Shown in pieces: positions 42,771-52,270 of a DNA stretch of 64,000 nucleotides. The translations under genes and the position numbers were made by a program. The stretch is from Fimbriiglobus ruber (GTDB lineage Bacteria; Planctomycetota; Planctomycetia; Gemmatales; Gemmataceae), in assembly GCF_002197845.1 (NCBI RefSeq), contig NZ_NIDE01000014.1, positions 992,001 through 1,056,000 of the forward strand, given 5' to 3'. Position 1 is the first letter of the stretch; each line of letters starts with the position of its first letter. The notes beneath the pieces were generated by a model. The model did no database searches and had not been told where the DNA came from. It worked only from the letters and a program-made list of their open reading frames with translations.

Positions 42771-44477
42771 GTGCCGAGTCTCACACGATCTCTCCTGCCG
42801 GCAATGTGTCTGCTCGCGGGCATCTTTTCCGCACCTCTTCCAGTCAACGCCCGAGAGCCGGCCGATTCGTTCGACATCCTCATCCGCGGCGGCACGATCT
42901 ACGACGGCTCCGGTAAAGCCCCCAAGCGCGCCGACCTGGCCATCCGCGACGGCAAGATCGCGGCCGTCGGCGACCTGAAGAACTCGACCGCGAAGACGGT
43001 CGTCGACGCCGAGGGGCTGGCCGTGGCCCCGGGCTTTATCAACATGCTGAGCTGGTCCACCGAAGCACTCCTGGTCGACGGCCGCGGGCAGAGTGAGATT
43101 CGCCAGGGCGTCACCACCCAGATCATGGGCGAGGGCTGGTCGATGGGGCCGGTCAACGCAGCCATCAAGAAGCGCATGACGGCCGAGCAGGGCGACATCA
43201 AGTACGTCGTCGAATGGACCTCGCTGGCCGATTATCTGTCTTCTCTCCAGCGCAAGGGGATTTCCCAGAACGTGGCCTCGTACCTCGGGGCGACGACGGT
43301 CCGCGAGTACGTCCTCGGCCTGGACAACAAGAAACCGACGGCGGCGGAACTCGACCAGATGCGGCGGGTCGTGGAGCTGGAGATGCGCGACGGCGCCCTG
43401 GGCATCGGCACGGCCCTGGAATACGCGCCGGCTTACTACGCCGACACGACGGAGTTGATCGAATTGTGCAAGGTCGCGGCGAAGTACAAGGGGAAGTACA
43501 TCACGCACATGCGCAGCGAGGGGGAACGGCTGATCGAGGGGATCGACGAGGCGGTCCGCATCAGCCGCGAGGCCGGGATTCCCACCGAGATCTACCACTT
43601 CAAGGCGGCCGGCAAGAACAACTGGAAGAAGATGGACGCCGCAGTGGAGCGGGTCGAAGCGGCCCGCCGTCAGGGGCTCCCGGTCACCGCTAACATGTAC
43701 TGCTACACCGCCGGGGCCGCCCCGCTCACCGCCTGCATCCCGCCGTGGGCGATGGAGGGGGGCGATCCGGCCCTCCGCCGCCGTCTCAAGGAGCCGGAGA
43801 GCCGCAAGCGCGTCCTCGAAGACATCCGCACGAAAACCGACTGGCCGAACTTCTATCACAACGCCGGCTCGCCGGACAACATCCTGCTCATCAGCTTCAA
43901 GAAGGACGAACTCAAGCCGCTCCAGGGCAAAACGCTGGCCCAGATCGCGGCGGCCCGCGGCAAAGATCCCGCCGAGACGCTGCTGGACCTGCTGGTGGAA
44001 GACGAATCGAGTATCGGCACGGCCTACTTCATCACGGCCGAGGAGAACATCCGCAAGCTGGTATCGCTGCCGTGGATCAGCTTCGGATCAGACGAGGCGG
44101 CCCAGCAACCGGAGGGCGTGTTCCTCAAGTCGATGCCGCACCCGCGGGCTTACGGGAATTTTACCCGCGTGCTGGGCAAGTACGTTCGCGAGGACAAGCT
44201 GTTATCGCTGGAGGCGGCCGTCCGCAAAATGACCAGCCTGCCGGCCGAGAACCTGGGCCTCGACCGCCGCGGCCGGCTGAACGACGGGTACTTCGCCGAC
44301 GTCGTCGTCTTCGACCCAAAAACGATCGCCGACCGCGCAACCTACGAAAAGCCGCACCAGTACTCGGTGGGCGTGAAGCACGTGTTCGTCAACGGCGTCC
44401 AGGTACTGAAAGACGGCGAACACACGGGGGCAAAGCCCGGCAAGGCTCTCTGGGGGCCGGGAAAGGTTGAGAAATAA
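42771..44477 (+). CDS. N-acyl-D-amino-acid deacylase / D-aminoacylase-like amidohydrolase
   Basis: The 568-residue protein begins with GTG 42771 and a signal peptide (PSLTRSLLPAMCLLAGIFSA). An amidohydrolase composite domain follows (DILIRGGTIYDGSGKAPKRA). The TIM-barrel has YITHMRSEGERLIEGIDEAV and IYHFKAAGKNNWKKMDAAV, and the C-terminus is ADVVVFDPKTIADRATYEKP. This family removes N-acyl groups from D-amino acids in the periplasm. The usual metal-binding HxH after strand 1 (PGFIDxHxH) is replaced by PGFINMLSWSTEALL, a variant seen in a subset of the family. Other ligands (H in ITHMRS, H in YHFK) remain. Substrate cannot be told from sequence. Confidence 0.85.
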   Translation: MPSLTRSLLPAMCLLAGIFSAPLPVNAREPADSFDILIRGGTIYDGSGKAPKRADLAIRDGKIAAVGDLKNSTAKTVVDAEGLAVAPGFINMLSWSTEALLVDGRGQSEIRQGVTTQIMGEGWSMGPVNAAIKKRMTAEQGDIKYVVEWTSLADYLSSLQRKGISQNVASYLGATTVREYVLGLDNKKPTAAELDQMRRVVELEMRDGALGIGTALEYAPAYYADTTELIELCKVAAKYKGKYITHMRSEGERLIEGIDEAVRISREAGIPTEIYHFKAAGKNNWKKMDAAVERVEAARRQGLPVTANMYCYTAGAAPLTACIPPWAMEGGDPALRRRLKEPESRKRVLEDIRTKTDWPNFYHNAGSPDNILLISFKKDELKPLQGKTLAQIAAARGKDPAETLLDLLVEDESSIGTAYFITAEENIRKLVSLPWISFGSDEAAQQPEGVFLKSMPHPRAYGNFTRVLGKYVREDKLLSLEAAVRKMTSLPAENLGLDRRGRLNDGYFADVVVFDPKTIADRATYEKPHQYSVGVKHVFVNGVQVLKDGEHTGAKPGKALWGPGKVEK

Positions 44478-44670
44478 AGAGCCGCGGATCATTCTAAATC
44501 CGCGTATTCGATGCGACCGATCAAGGGTAGCGATGGGTAACGATTTCAAACTATCGGGCCCGTTGATACGACATAGGTGTGCTGCTTCATTAGTTCAGCG
44601 CACTGCGACGGTCGGGGTTTGCACCAGCCGTCTGATAGGTCAGACTTGGTCAGTCCGGGAGGACTGCATT

Positions 44671-45426
44671 GTGAGGCTGCGAGAATGGAAGCGGTGTACT
44701 GACCCGGTTGCGATGCTACGCGACTCTTCCGTGTCGATGGAGTGGGCGGCAACCGCTCTTCCCCCGGACATTAGATGGCCTCTCCTCCGGCGTCTCCGGG
44801 TGTTTACCCTGACCGCGGCAAAGCCGGCGTTGGACCGGGTACACCACACGGCCTGCCGGACCGCCGTCGAAGTCGGTTGGCGACTTGCCGAGGGAGCCGC
44901 TTCCGCCAACGACGTGGCGGTTACGTTGGAAGGACTTCGGGCCGCGTGGGAGGAGGGGCTGGAGTCGGCTATACACTACTATGAGGCTCCGCCCGAGTTG
45001 TGGGCACTTCCCCGGCTCGTCAACGTACTCACTCTGCTCTTCAACGAACCGGCCGAAGCGGCCCGTCAACTGCTCGTTCCACTCTCAATTGTACACCCCG
45101 GTCAACCTGTTCCGTTACTCACGCCCGAAGAGACCCGGAACTGCTGCTGGCTCGTGCGCGAGCTGTTCAACCGCGGTGGTGTGGGGCCTCTGTTGCCATG
45201 GGAAAACGCCTGGCAGACCGAGACGGCGGTCGCCCTGGCAGCCCAGATTTACGCGTCGGGGGAGTTCTCGGCGATGCCGATCCTAGCCGACGCCCTTCAG
45301 GACGTTGGTTGTGACAACGTGGACGCTCTGATTCACTGCCGAGGACCGGGGCCGCATGTGCGGGGTTGCTGGGTCGTGGACCTCGTACTCGGGAAAGGAA
45401 TGAACCGTCCGCCGAATCCGGTGTGA
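44671..45426 (+). CDS. Gemmataceae-type protein of unknown function
   Basis: The 251-residue protein starts at GTG 44671, eight bases after GGGAGG. It resembles a family common in Gemmata-like genomes. The N-terminal half is helical (LRRLRVFTLTAAKPALDRVH, AVEVGWRLAEGAASANDV). The C-terminal hallmark is MPILADALQDVGCDNVDALI followed by HCRGPGPHVRGCWVVDLVLG. The conserved Asp/Cys/His pattern of that tail suggests a binding or catalytic site, but no function is known. An in-frame ATG at 44467 is further upstream without a ribosome site. Confidence 0.68.
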   Translation: MRLREWKRCTDPVAMLRDSSVSMEWAATALPPDIRWPLLRRLRVFTLTAAKPALDRVHHTACRTAVEVGWRLAEGAASANDVAVTLEGLRAAWEEGLESAIHYYEAPPELWALPRLVNVLTLLFNEPAEAARQLLVPLSIVHPGQPVPLLTPEETRNCCWLVRELFNRGGVGPLLPWENAWQTETAVALAAQIYASGEFSAMPILADALQDVGCDNVDALIHCRGPGPHVRGCWVVDLVLGKGMNRPPNPV

Positions 45427-45433
45427 CATTCGG

Positions 45434-46390
45434 CTACTGTTTGACGAAGTCGACGACCGCGTTCATCGCCCGGAAGGAGTAGAAGGCCGCGCCGACGTGG
45501 GTGGAGTCGAGCCAGACGATCTTCGGCTTCCCGGTCGCCTCCCAAAGCCGCTTCATCGCGATGGGGGGCACGACGTCGTCGCGGCTCGCGGCGATGAGCA
45601 GGAGCCGCTTCTCTTTCAGGCGGTCGGCGTAGGTGATCGGGTCGACCGGGGCGATCTGTTTCCGCAGACTGTCCAGCGTCACGCCCGCGAGTTTGAGCGC
45701 CTGCACCATGAACGCGACCCGCGGGTGTTCGGCGAACGAGTCGACCAACTGACCGCCACCCAGCAGCATGCACGCCGACCGCACCCGCGGCTCGGCCGCG
45801 CAGACCAAACCCGCCATGAAGCTGCCGAGGCTGGTGCCGACGACGCCGATCTTGCTCGCATCGACCTCCGGCTGGGCGACCAGCCAAGCGGTCGCCCGCC
45901 GGCAATCGAGGACCGTCTGCCGCACGTGTTCGACGCTCTGGTCCACGTTCGGCGACAGCAGCCGCGTCTTCACCCCGGCCGGGCGGCGGGGGCCGTAGTA
46001 CGGCATCGTCACGACGAGGGCGGCCACGTCGTTCGTCGCCAGCCACATGGCCTCCCCGCGCGACACGACGCCCGCCCCGTCCATGATGTCGAGGACGATG
46101 ACGGCCGGGTACTTGCCCGGCTTCTTTGGTCGAAAGTATTCGCAGTAAACCGTGTTATTCTCGACATCCGGACTCGTGACCGGCGACGGGAACTTCAGCG
46201 TGTCGACCGCGACGCCACTGTACGTCAGGTCGTACTCGGGAGCCCGCTGGTAGGTGAAGGTGTGGGCCGGGAGCCGGTACCGTTCCGGCACGTCGGCCCC
46301 GTCCGCGGCGAACGTGATCTCGCCTTTTGTTGTCGGCGAGGCCGGCGCCAAAAGCGTGCAGACCAAAAGGTTGATGGCTGTGCTGTACAT
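45434..46390 (-). CDS. Secreted alpha/beta hydrolase (dienelactone-hydrolase/acetylesterase-like)
   Basis: The 318-residue protein has a short signal peptide (MYSTAINLLVCTLLAPASP) and an alpha/beta-hydrolase fold. The nucleophile elbow is GTSLGSF in IGVVGTSLGSFMAGLV, the Asp is expected in AASRDDVVPPIA and the His is in DSTHVGAAF. It is likely a periplasmic esterase. The N-terminal region (FRPKKPGKYPAVIVLDIMDG) matches the oxyanion side. It is convergent with the Gemmataceae-type gene, 7 bp away. ATG 46390 starts the signal peptide. Confidence 0.82.
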   Translation of the reverse strand: MYSTAINLLVCTLLAPASPTTKGEITFAADGADVPERYRLPAHTFTYQRAPEYDLTYSGVAVDTLKFPSPVTSPDVENNTVYCEYFRPKKPGKYPAVIVLDIMDGAGVVSRGEAMWLATNDVAALVVTMPYYGPRRPAGVKTRLLSPNVDQSVEHVRQTVLDCRRATAWLVAQPEVDASKIGVVGTSLGSFMAGLVCAAEPRVRSACMLLGGGQLVDSFAEHPRVAFMVQALKLAGVTLDSLRKQIAPVDPITYADRLKEKRLLLIAASRDDVVPPIAMKRLWEATGKPKIVWLDSTHVGAAFYSFRAMNAVVDFVKQ

Positions 46391-46504
46391 GGGCAGCGGG
46401 TACTCGTTAATTTCCAACCGGATTTGATGCCGGCGCCACGCCGTGCGGCGTTGAACCGATTGCCGACGGGGAGAGGGCACTGCCGAACGAAGCACCAGCC
46501 CCGA

Positions 46505-46735
46505 TCACCCGCTCACCGGCTCGACGGATTCGTGCTTCGCGATCCCGGTCGGGACGGGGCCGACAGCTTCTTTGGATTGCGCAGGTTTTGAAGCAACGAC
46601 TCGGGACGACCGCCCCAGCCGAGGAGCCAATTCGGTCCCGCTTGCGGGTCGGATCACGGGCGTCGAGAATGCCTGAACGGGCGTCACCCCTTCTTGGAAA
46701 ATCTCGTCGCTGCCGGCCGCAGAATTATCGTTCAT
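46505..46735 (-). CDS. Small protein of unknown function
   Basis: The 76-residue ORF begins at ATG 46735 after a good Shine-Dalgarno sequence (GGGAGAAG) and 19 bp after the stop of the DUF6941 gene, so it is probably in the same transcript. The product (MNDNSAAGSDEIFQEGVTPV and onward) is low-complexity, basic and rich in Pro/Ser/Ala. No domain is recognised. Confidence 0.5.
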   Translation of the reverse strand: MNDNSAAGSDEIFQEGVTPVQAFSTPVIRPASGTELAPRLGRSSRVVASKPAQSKEAVGPVPTGIAKHESVEPVSG

Positions 46736-46754
46736 TATTCTTCTCCCGCCGCCC

Positions 46755-47141
46755 TTAGCGGAGCAGAACTTGGGTGTCGCAGACCCAGGTATTATCGCAG
46801 AAAAGCTCCAAGACATATAGCCCAGGCCGGTCGAAGCGGCAGCCTTCGATCGACAAAGCGACCTGAACGACGGTGGTGCGGTCGGGGAACTGCAACTGCC
46901 TGACTTCGGTCGTCCAAACAAGTTCGTCTGTTTCTGCGGACCGGATATCGACGAAAAACGGCACCGGCCCGAGCCCGTTGATCAATTGCGCAAAGAGACA
47001 GAATCGACCCCGCGTGTACGGGTAGCCTGACTGGGGGCGGATGGCGTTGAACAGTCCATAGAGATCGACTTTCCCGTCTCGGTAGCCGACGTGGTGGTCG
47101 CACAGAGAAATGGCCTTTGCCACTGGCACTACCGAGGCCAT
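46755..47141 (-). CDS. DUF6941 family protein
   Basis: The 128-residue protein matches the DUF6941 pattern: AISLCDHHVGYRDGKVDLYG near the start, PVPFFVDIRSAETDELVW in the middle and GLYVLELFCDNTWVCDTQVL at the end. It is a beta-rich small cytosolic protein of unknown role, frequent in planctomycetes. ATG 47141 is preferred over 47174 because MASVVPVAKAISLC matches the family start. It lies upstream of the small ORF at 46505. Confidence 0.75.
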   Translation of the reverse strand: MASVVPVAKAISLCDHHVGYRDGKVDLYGLFNAIRPQSGYPYTRGRFCLFAQLINGLGPVPFFVDIRSAETDELVWTTEVRQLQFPDRTTVVQVALSIEGCRFDRPGLYVLELFCDNTWVCDTQVLLR

Positions 47142-47275
47142 ACGTTCTCCCCTCTCCTCCGTTTGCCGCACCACGCCAGGACGTCCGACATCGGGGGTCC
47201 TGGCGGGTGGGGCCAGCCTTCTCTCGGCTCACTCAGGTAGCCGGAACCGAGTCAGCCGTCGCCCCCACTCGACCC

Positions 47276-48385
<1,110 letters not shown>

Positions 48386-48567
48386 CGCGGGATGGAAACG
48401 TGAGGTAGGGGCCGGGACAGTTCAAATCAGATACATGATATGAATTTTATCACCGGCGCGTTACGAGACGGGCTTTTCGTCGGGTACGCGGGCGGCAGCC
48501 ATTAAACGACCGGCCGTGGTTACGCTCGGATCGGATTCCGTGTGGTTCGGTTTTCCCTTTCATGAAT

Positions 48568-48685
48568 CGACAAGCAGTTACGACGAGGTGTCGTGCAGGC
48601 TATTTTTGCAAAACGAACCCAATTGTGGAGCGACAAGCAGTTACGACGAGGTGCTGCGGGGGCATTTTTGCAAAACGAACCCAAT
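48568..48685. repeat. Two tandem ~56-bp repeats upstream of carA
   Basis: Units 48568-48623 and 48631-48685 share CGACAAGCAGTTACGACGAG at one end and TTTTTGCAAAACGAACCCAA at the other, with a variable centre. A related 25-nt fragment is at 35469-35493. The rest of 48386-48778 has no recognised gene; it includes an AT-rich segment (ATACATGATATGAATTTTAT) at about 48430-48450 that is likely the carA promoter. Confidence 0.75.
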
Positions 48686-48778
48686 CCGGTATAACCCGCT
48701 GCCAACTCGACCGACACCGGGTGCTGCGATGGGGAATAAGAGGAAATGGACCAGTCCGGCGGCCCATTGCCCCTACCG

Positions 48779-50143
48779 TTACCCACCGAGTCGAGCCAGG
48801 GCCACCGCTTGTGTCGTCACGTAGTACTTTGCCAGCAGATTTCCGCGTTCCCAGGCCGGGATCTGACGCGGTGCGTAAAAGTAGCGCACGAAGTCTTTCA
48901 AGACGGAGGCGAAGTGGGCCTCGTGGCCGGGCCGCAGGGCGTCCGGGATCGTGACGCGCGTGTGGTCGCCGCCGTCCGTCACAATCGCGCCCCGGCAGTC
49001 GGTTCGGCACCGCCGGGCGACGGCCGCCGCGACCTTCGTGTGGTCGGCCGGGTCAGTCGGCGTGACGAACAACTCCGGCCGGCTCCCGCTCCCTTCCACG
49101 GGCACGGGCCGGACCGCCACACTGGCGAGCGACCCGCGGGCGACGGCTTCATGCGTGTCGGTCTGCCCGGGTCCGCCCGCGGACCCCTCCCGCTCGTATT
49201 CCCAGAGCGTCGTGAGGCGCACGTGAACGCCGCGCAGAGTGTACGTCACCGTCCCGTTGCCGTGATACTTCAGCGACCCGTTGGCCACCGCACCCGCCAA
49301 CTCCGGCGGAAAGTCGGCGCGCCCGGTGAGGGCCGAGAACTGCCCCCGATCGAGCAGGAGCGGCCACGCCGTCGCGCCGAGGACCGAGATGTCCCGGCGG
49401 TAGTCGATCGATTGGTCCGGGAACAACAACCACATGGCGAGGTCTGCCAGGTGTGTGCCGACGTCCGCGAGTGCGTGGCCGGCCACCGCTTCGTTGAACC
49501 ACCAGACCGGCCGGCGGAGCGGCGCCCCGGCCACGGTCTTCTTGAGGTAGTGGACGCTTTCCAGTTCCAGACCCGGAGCGTCTGGCGTGCCCGGGACGGC
49601 GGTGCCGAACACGTCGGGGTCGCGGGCGAGGGCGCGCTGGAGGAGCGAGGTCGCCTCAAATCGCTCGGTCATCACGTCCCAGGCGACCACCTCGCGGGTG
49701 TCGGCTTCGTGGAACACCTCGGCGAGCTTGGGGAAGTCGGCCGGGTCGATGACCCACGGCTTGTCGGCGAGGACGTGCAGACCGCTGCGGACGGCGGCCA
49801 GGATCAACTCGATCTTCGCCGCGTTCCGCCCCGCGATGACGACCGCGTTTCCCGGTTGCTCCTGGAGAAAACGGGCGAAGTAATTCGCGCCGGCGCGAAC
49901 ATCTAACTCCCAGCCCGTCGGGTCGGTCGCCCGCCCGTTGAACCCGGCGACCCGCGCGAGGTGTTCGAATAAATCGTCCCCGAGCGGGGCGTAAATATAA
50001 GCCCGCGGATGAACGCCTGGGAGCATCTGTTGTTGCACCAGGGCCGCATGAAAGTGCCCGGGCGCGAGCGTCATCAACCGGATCGGGCGTAGCACGCAGT
50101 GTTCTCGATATGGCGGCCGGGCGAGGGTCCGCTCTCCTATCAA
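48779..50143 (-). CDS. Gfo/Idh/MocA-family oxidoreductase
   Basis: The 454-residue protein has the family's middle signature ELILAAVRSGLHVLADKPWV, with the catalytic Lys in DKPW (EKP in most members), and FHEADTREVVAWDVMTERFE. A C-terminal domain typical of the putative-oxidoreductase branch follows (GHALADVGTHLADLAMWLLF with the active-site His, PDALRPGHEAHFASVLKDFV). It probably oxidises or reduces a sugar-like substrate with NAD(P). The Rossmann start is slightly unusual (LMTLAPGHFHAALVQQQMLP, without a GxGxxG). GTG 50095 is a possible later start, matching the start of the first strand. Confidence 0.8.
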   Translation of the reverse strand: MIGERTLARPPYREHCVLRPIRLMTLAPGHFHAALVQQQMLPGVHPRAYIYAPLGDDLFEHLARVAGFNGRATDPTGWELDVRAGANYFARFLQEQPGNAVVIAGRNAAKIELILAAVRSGLHVLADKPWVIDPADFPKLAEVFHEADTREVVAWDVMTERFEATSLLQRALARDPDVFGTAVPGTPDAPGLELESVHYLKKTVAGAPLRRPVWWFNEAVAGHALADVGTHLADLAMWLLFPDQSIDYRRDISVLGATAWPLLLDRGQFSALTGRADFPPELAGAVANGSLKYHGNGTVTYTLRGVHVRLTTLWEYEREGSAGGPGQTDTHEAVARGSLASVAVRPVPVEGSGSRPELFVTPTDPADHTKVAAAVARRCRTDCRGAIVTDGGDHTRVTIPDALRPGHEAHFASVLKDFVRYFYAPRQIPAWERGNLLAKYYVTTQAVALARLGG

Positions 50144-50431
50144 TATGGCACGCGGTTGCCGGAAAGAATGGGGCAGAGCAATTTATTTGTATTATATTTG
50201 TCTACATATAATTACATTTACGGCACGAATCCACTTTCCTGCAGCTGATGGGCGTGCCGCGAGCCTCGGCGGGACCGCCCACAACCTCCGTGGGCGCGGC
50301 CTCTCGTTATTTCACCAATATTCTGAAAGACAGCGTTGTCGGCGGACACGAGGTCGACCCGGTGGGTCTTTCGGAGTTGTGGCCTCGTGTTCCTTCACAT
50401 TCCAAAAACTGTACCCAGGAGCCGGACGATT
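50144..50431. other. Divergent promoter region
   Basis: The region between the oxidoreductase and the metallophosphatase is AT-rich near 50180-50225 (TTTATTTGTATTATATTTG), as expected for two promoters. No gene is seen. Confidence 0.4.
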
Positions 50432-51436
50432 ATGACAAGACGCGAGCTGCTTAAATCGCTCGGGGTTGCCGGGGCCGCCCCGGCGCTCTTCGGCGGCACC
50501 TTCGCGATCCCCGCGTCGGCCGACGGTGGGGGCAAGCCGGTGCGGTTCGGGGTCATCTCGGACCTGCACCACCAGCAGTTCGGCGACAAACAAGTCGAGA
50601 TCGCCCGGCTGCGGGAGTTCGTCGACGCGGCCGCGGAAATGAACGTCGACTTCGTCATTCAATGCGGCGACCTCTGCCCGCCGCTGAAGTCCGACCCACT
50701 CCTGGCCGAATGGAACCGCTTCAAGGGCCCGAAGTACCACGTCCTGGGCAACCACGACATGGACCACGGCAGCAAGAAGGAGTTCATGGCCTTCTGGGGC
50801 ATGGAACAGCGCCACTACGCCTTCGACGTCGGCGGCTACCATTTCGTCGTCATGGACCGCAACTGCGTCAAGAAAGCCGACGGCACGATCGTCGATTACG
50901 ACCGCGGCAACTGGTATCGGTTGCCGGCCTCCTCGAAGAGTTTCTCGGACGCCGAGCAACTCGACTGGTTGAAGAAGGACCTCGCCAAGGCGACCAACCC
51001 GGTGATCGTCTTCATGCACCAGCCCGTCTATCTGACGGACGATCTCAACGAAATGGGCAATTGGCGCGAGATTCTGGAGGCCTTCGACACCGCCAACTAT
51101 AACGCCACCAAGTCCGGCGGGCGGGGCAAGGTGGCGGCCGTGTTCATGGGCCACGACCACGACGACCGCTACGGCACCCGGAACGGCGTGCATTACTTCC
51201 TGCTCAACAGCGCGACCTACGCGTACACGAGCAAGGGCGCCGACTTCTACCGCGACTCCCTGTACGCGTTCGTCACGCTGAGCCCCGACGGCAGCCTGAG
51301 TCTCGCTGGCAAGAGCAGCGCCCACCGGGACAAGGCGAGCGACGCGGTCAAGGCGCGCATCCCGCCGCGGATCAGCGACCAGACGGTGCAGGTGGCGCCC
51401 AAGAGTGAGAAGTATTCTCGGCCTCCCCTGAAGTGA
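50432..51436 (+). CDS. Calcineurin-like metallophosphatase with Tat leader
   Basis: The 334-residue protein starts at ATG 50432, with AGGAG fourteen bases before it, and a twin-arginine leader (TRRELLKSLGVAGAAPALFG), so it is exported folded. The two-metal phosphoesterase motifs are in order: SDLHHQQF, QCGDLCPP, GNHDMDHG, FMHQPVYL and GHDHDDRYG. Members cut phosphomonoesters or phosphodiesters; the substrate is unknown. The C-terminus (RISDQTVQVAPKSEKYSRPP) is charged. An IS630 remnant begins within 10 bp of the stop codon. Confidence 0.88.
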   Translation: MTRRELLKSLGVAGAAPALFGGTFAIPASADGGGKPVRFGVISDLHHQQFGDKQVEIARLREFVDAAAEMNVDFVIQCGDLCPPLKSDPLLAEWNRFKGPKYHVLGNHDMDHGSKKEFMAFWGMEQRHYAFDVGGYHFVVMDRNCVKKADGTIVDYDRGNWYRLPASSKSFSDAEQLDWLKKDLAKATNPVIVFMHQPVYLTDDLNEMGNWREILEAFDTANYNATKSGGRGKVAAVFMGHDHDDRYGTRNGVHYFLLNSATYAYTSKGADFYRDSLYAFVTLSPDGSLSLAGKSSAHRDKASDAVKARIPPRISDQTVQVAPKSEKYSRPPLK

Positions 51437-52254
51437 CACAAGTCGACCTTGGGCAACCTCGACCGCATACCGCCAGCACCCGCCACACACCGCCCACAAG
51501 GCGGCCCGGCGAATCGAGGAATTGACGGGTGTCCGACGAAAGGTATCCCGGGTGCGGAAGTTCTTGAAGGAGGACTTGGGGATGAAAAGCTTGAAGGCGG
51601 CACCGATCCCGGTCCCGCCCAAGAAGACGGTCGAGGAACACGCCCGAACGCAGGCGGCTTTTTTTAAAGACGGAACGGGAACCGAAGTTGGCCGAGGCCC
51701 GGGCTGGTCAGCGTGCGGTGTACTTCGTGGCCGCGTCGCACTTCGTCTTGGCATCGTTCCTGGGATGGGGGTGGTGCTTCGTCCGGCTCCACGTGTGGGC
51801 GGCCTCGGGCCGGCAGCAGTACAACGTGCTGGGCGCGTGGAACGCGGTCACGCACGAACGGGTGACGGAAATCAACACGACGTACCTCACCGCGACCTCG
51901 GTGTGCGCGTTACTCCGGAAGATCGCGGCCCTCGGAGGGACGGTGCCGGTCACCTTGGTACTCGACAACGCCCGATACCAGCGATGCGCGTTGGTGCAGA
52001 ACGTGGTCCAGGAGTTAGGTATCGAGTTGCTGTTCCTGCCCTCGCATTCGCCAAACTTGAACTGGATCGAGCGGCTGTGGAAGTTCATGAAAAAGGAGGC
52101 GCTGAACGGCCGCCATCATCAGGACTTCAAAAGATTCCAGGACGCCATCGACGGGTGTTTGGCCGATCTCCCGACGAAACACCGACAGAAAGTGGCGACC
52201 CTGATGCCCCATAACTTCCAGACGTGGGACGATGTGCCACTCTTGAACGCGTAA
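51437..52254 (+). pseudogene. IS630-family transposase remnant, 5'-truncated and catalytically damaged
   Basis: The preserved part starts in mid-protein (AYRQHPPHTAHKAARRIEEL, VRKFLKEDLGMKSLKA), so the N-terminal DNA-binding domain is missing. The frame changes at a T7 run (51659-51665); six Ts would read QAAFLKTEREPKLAEARAG as in the family. The first catalytic Asp is changed to Ala (VYFVAASHF, where FVDASHF is expected). The second Asp (LVLDNARY) and the Glu (NLNWIERLWKFMKKE) remain. It ends LLNA at 52254. It differs from the complete IS630 at 3003-4150. No inverted repeats were found. Confidence 0.82.
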
Positions 52255-52270
52255 AGGATAGGAATCGTGC

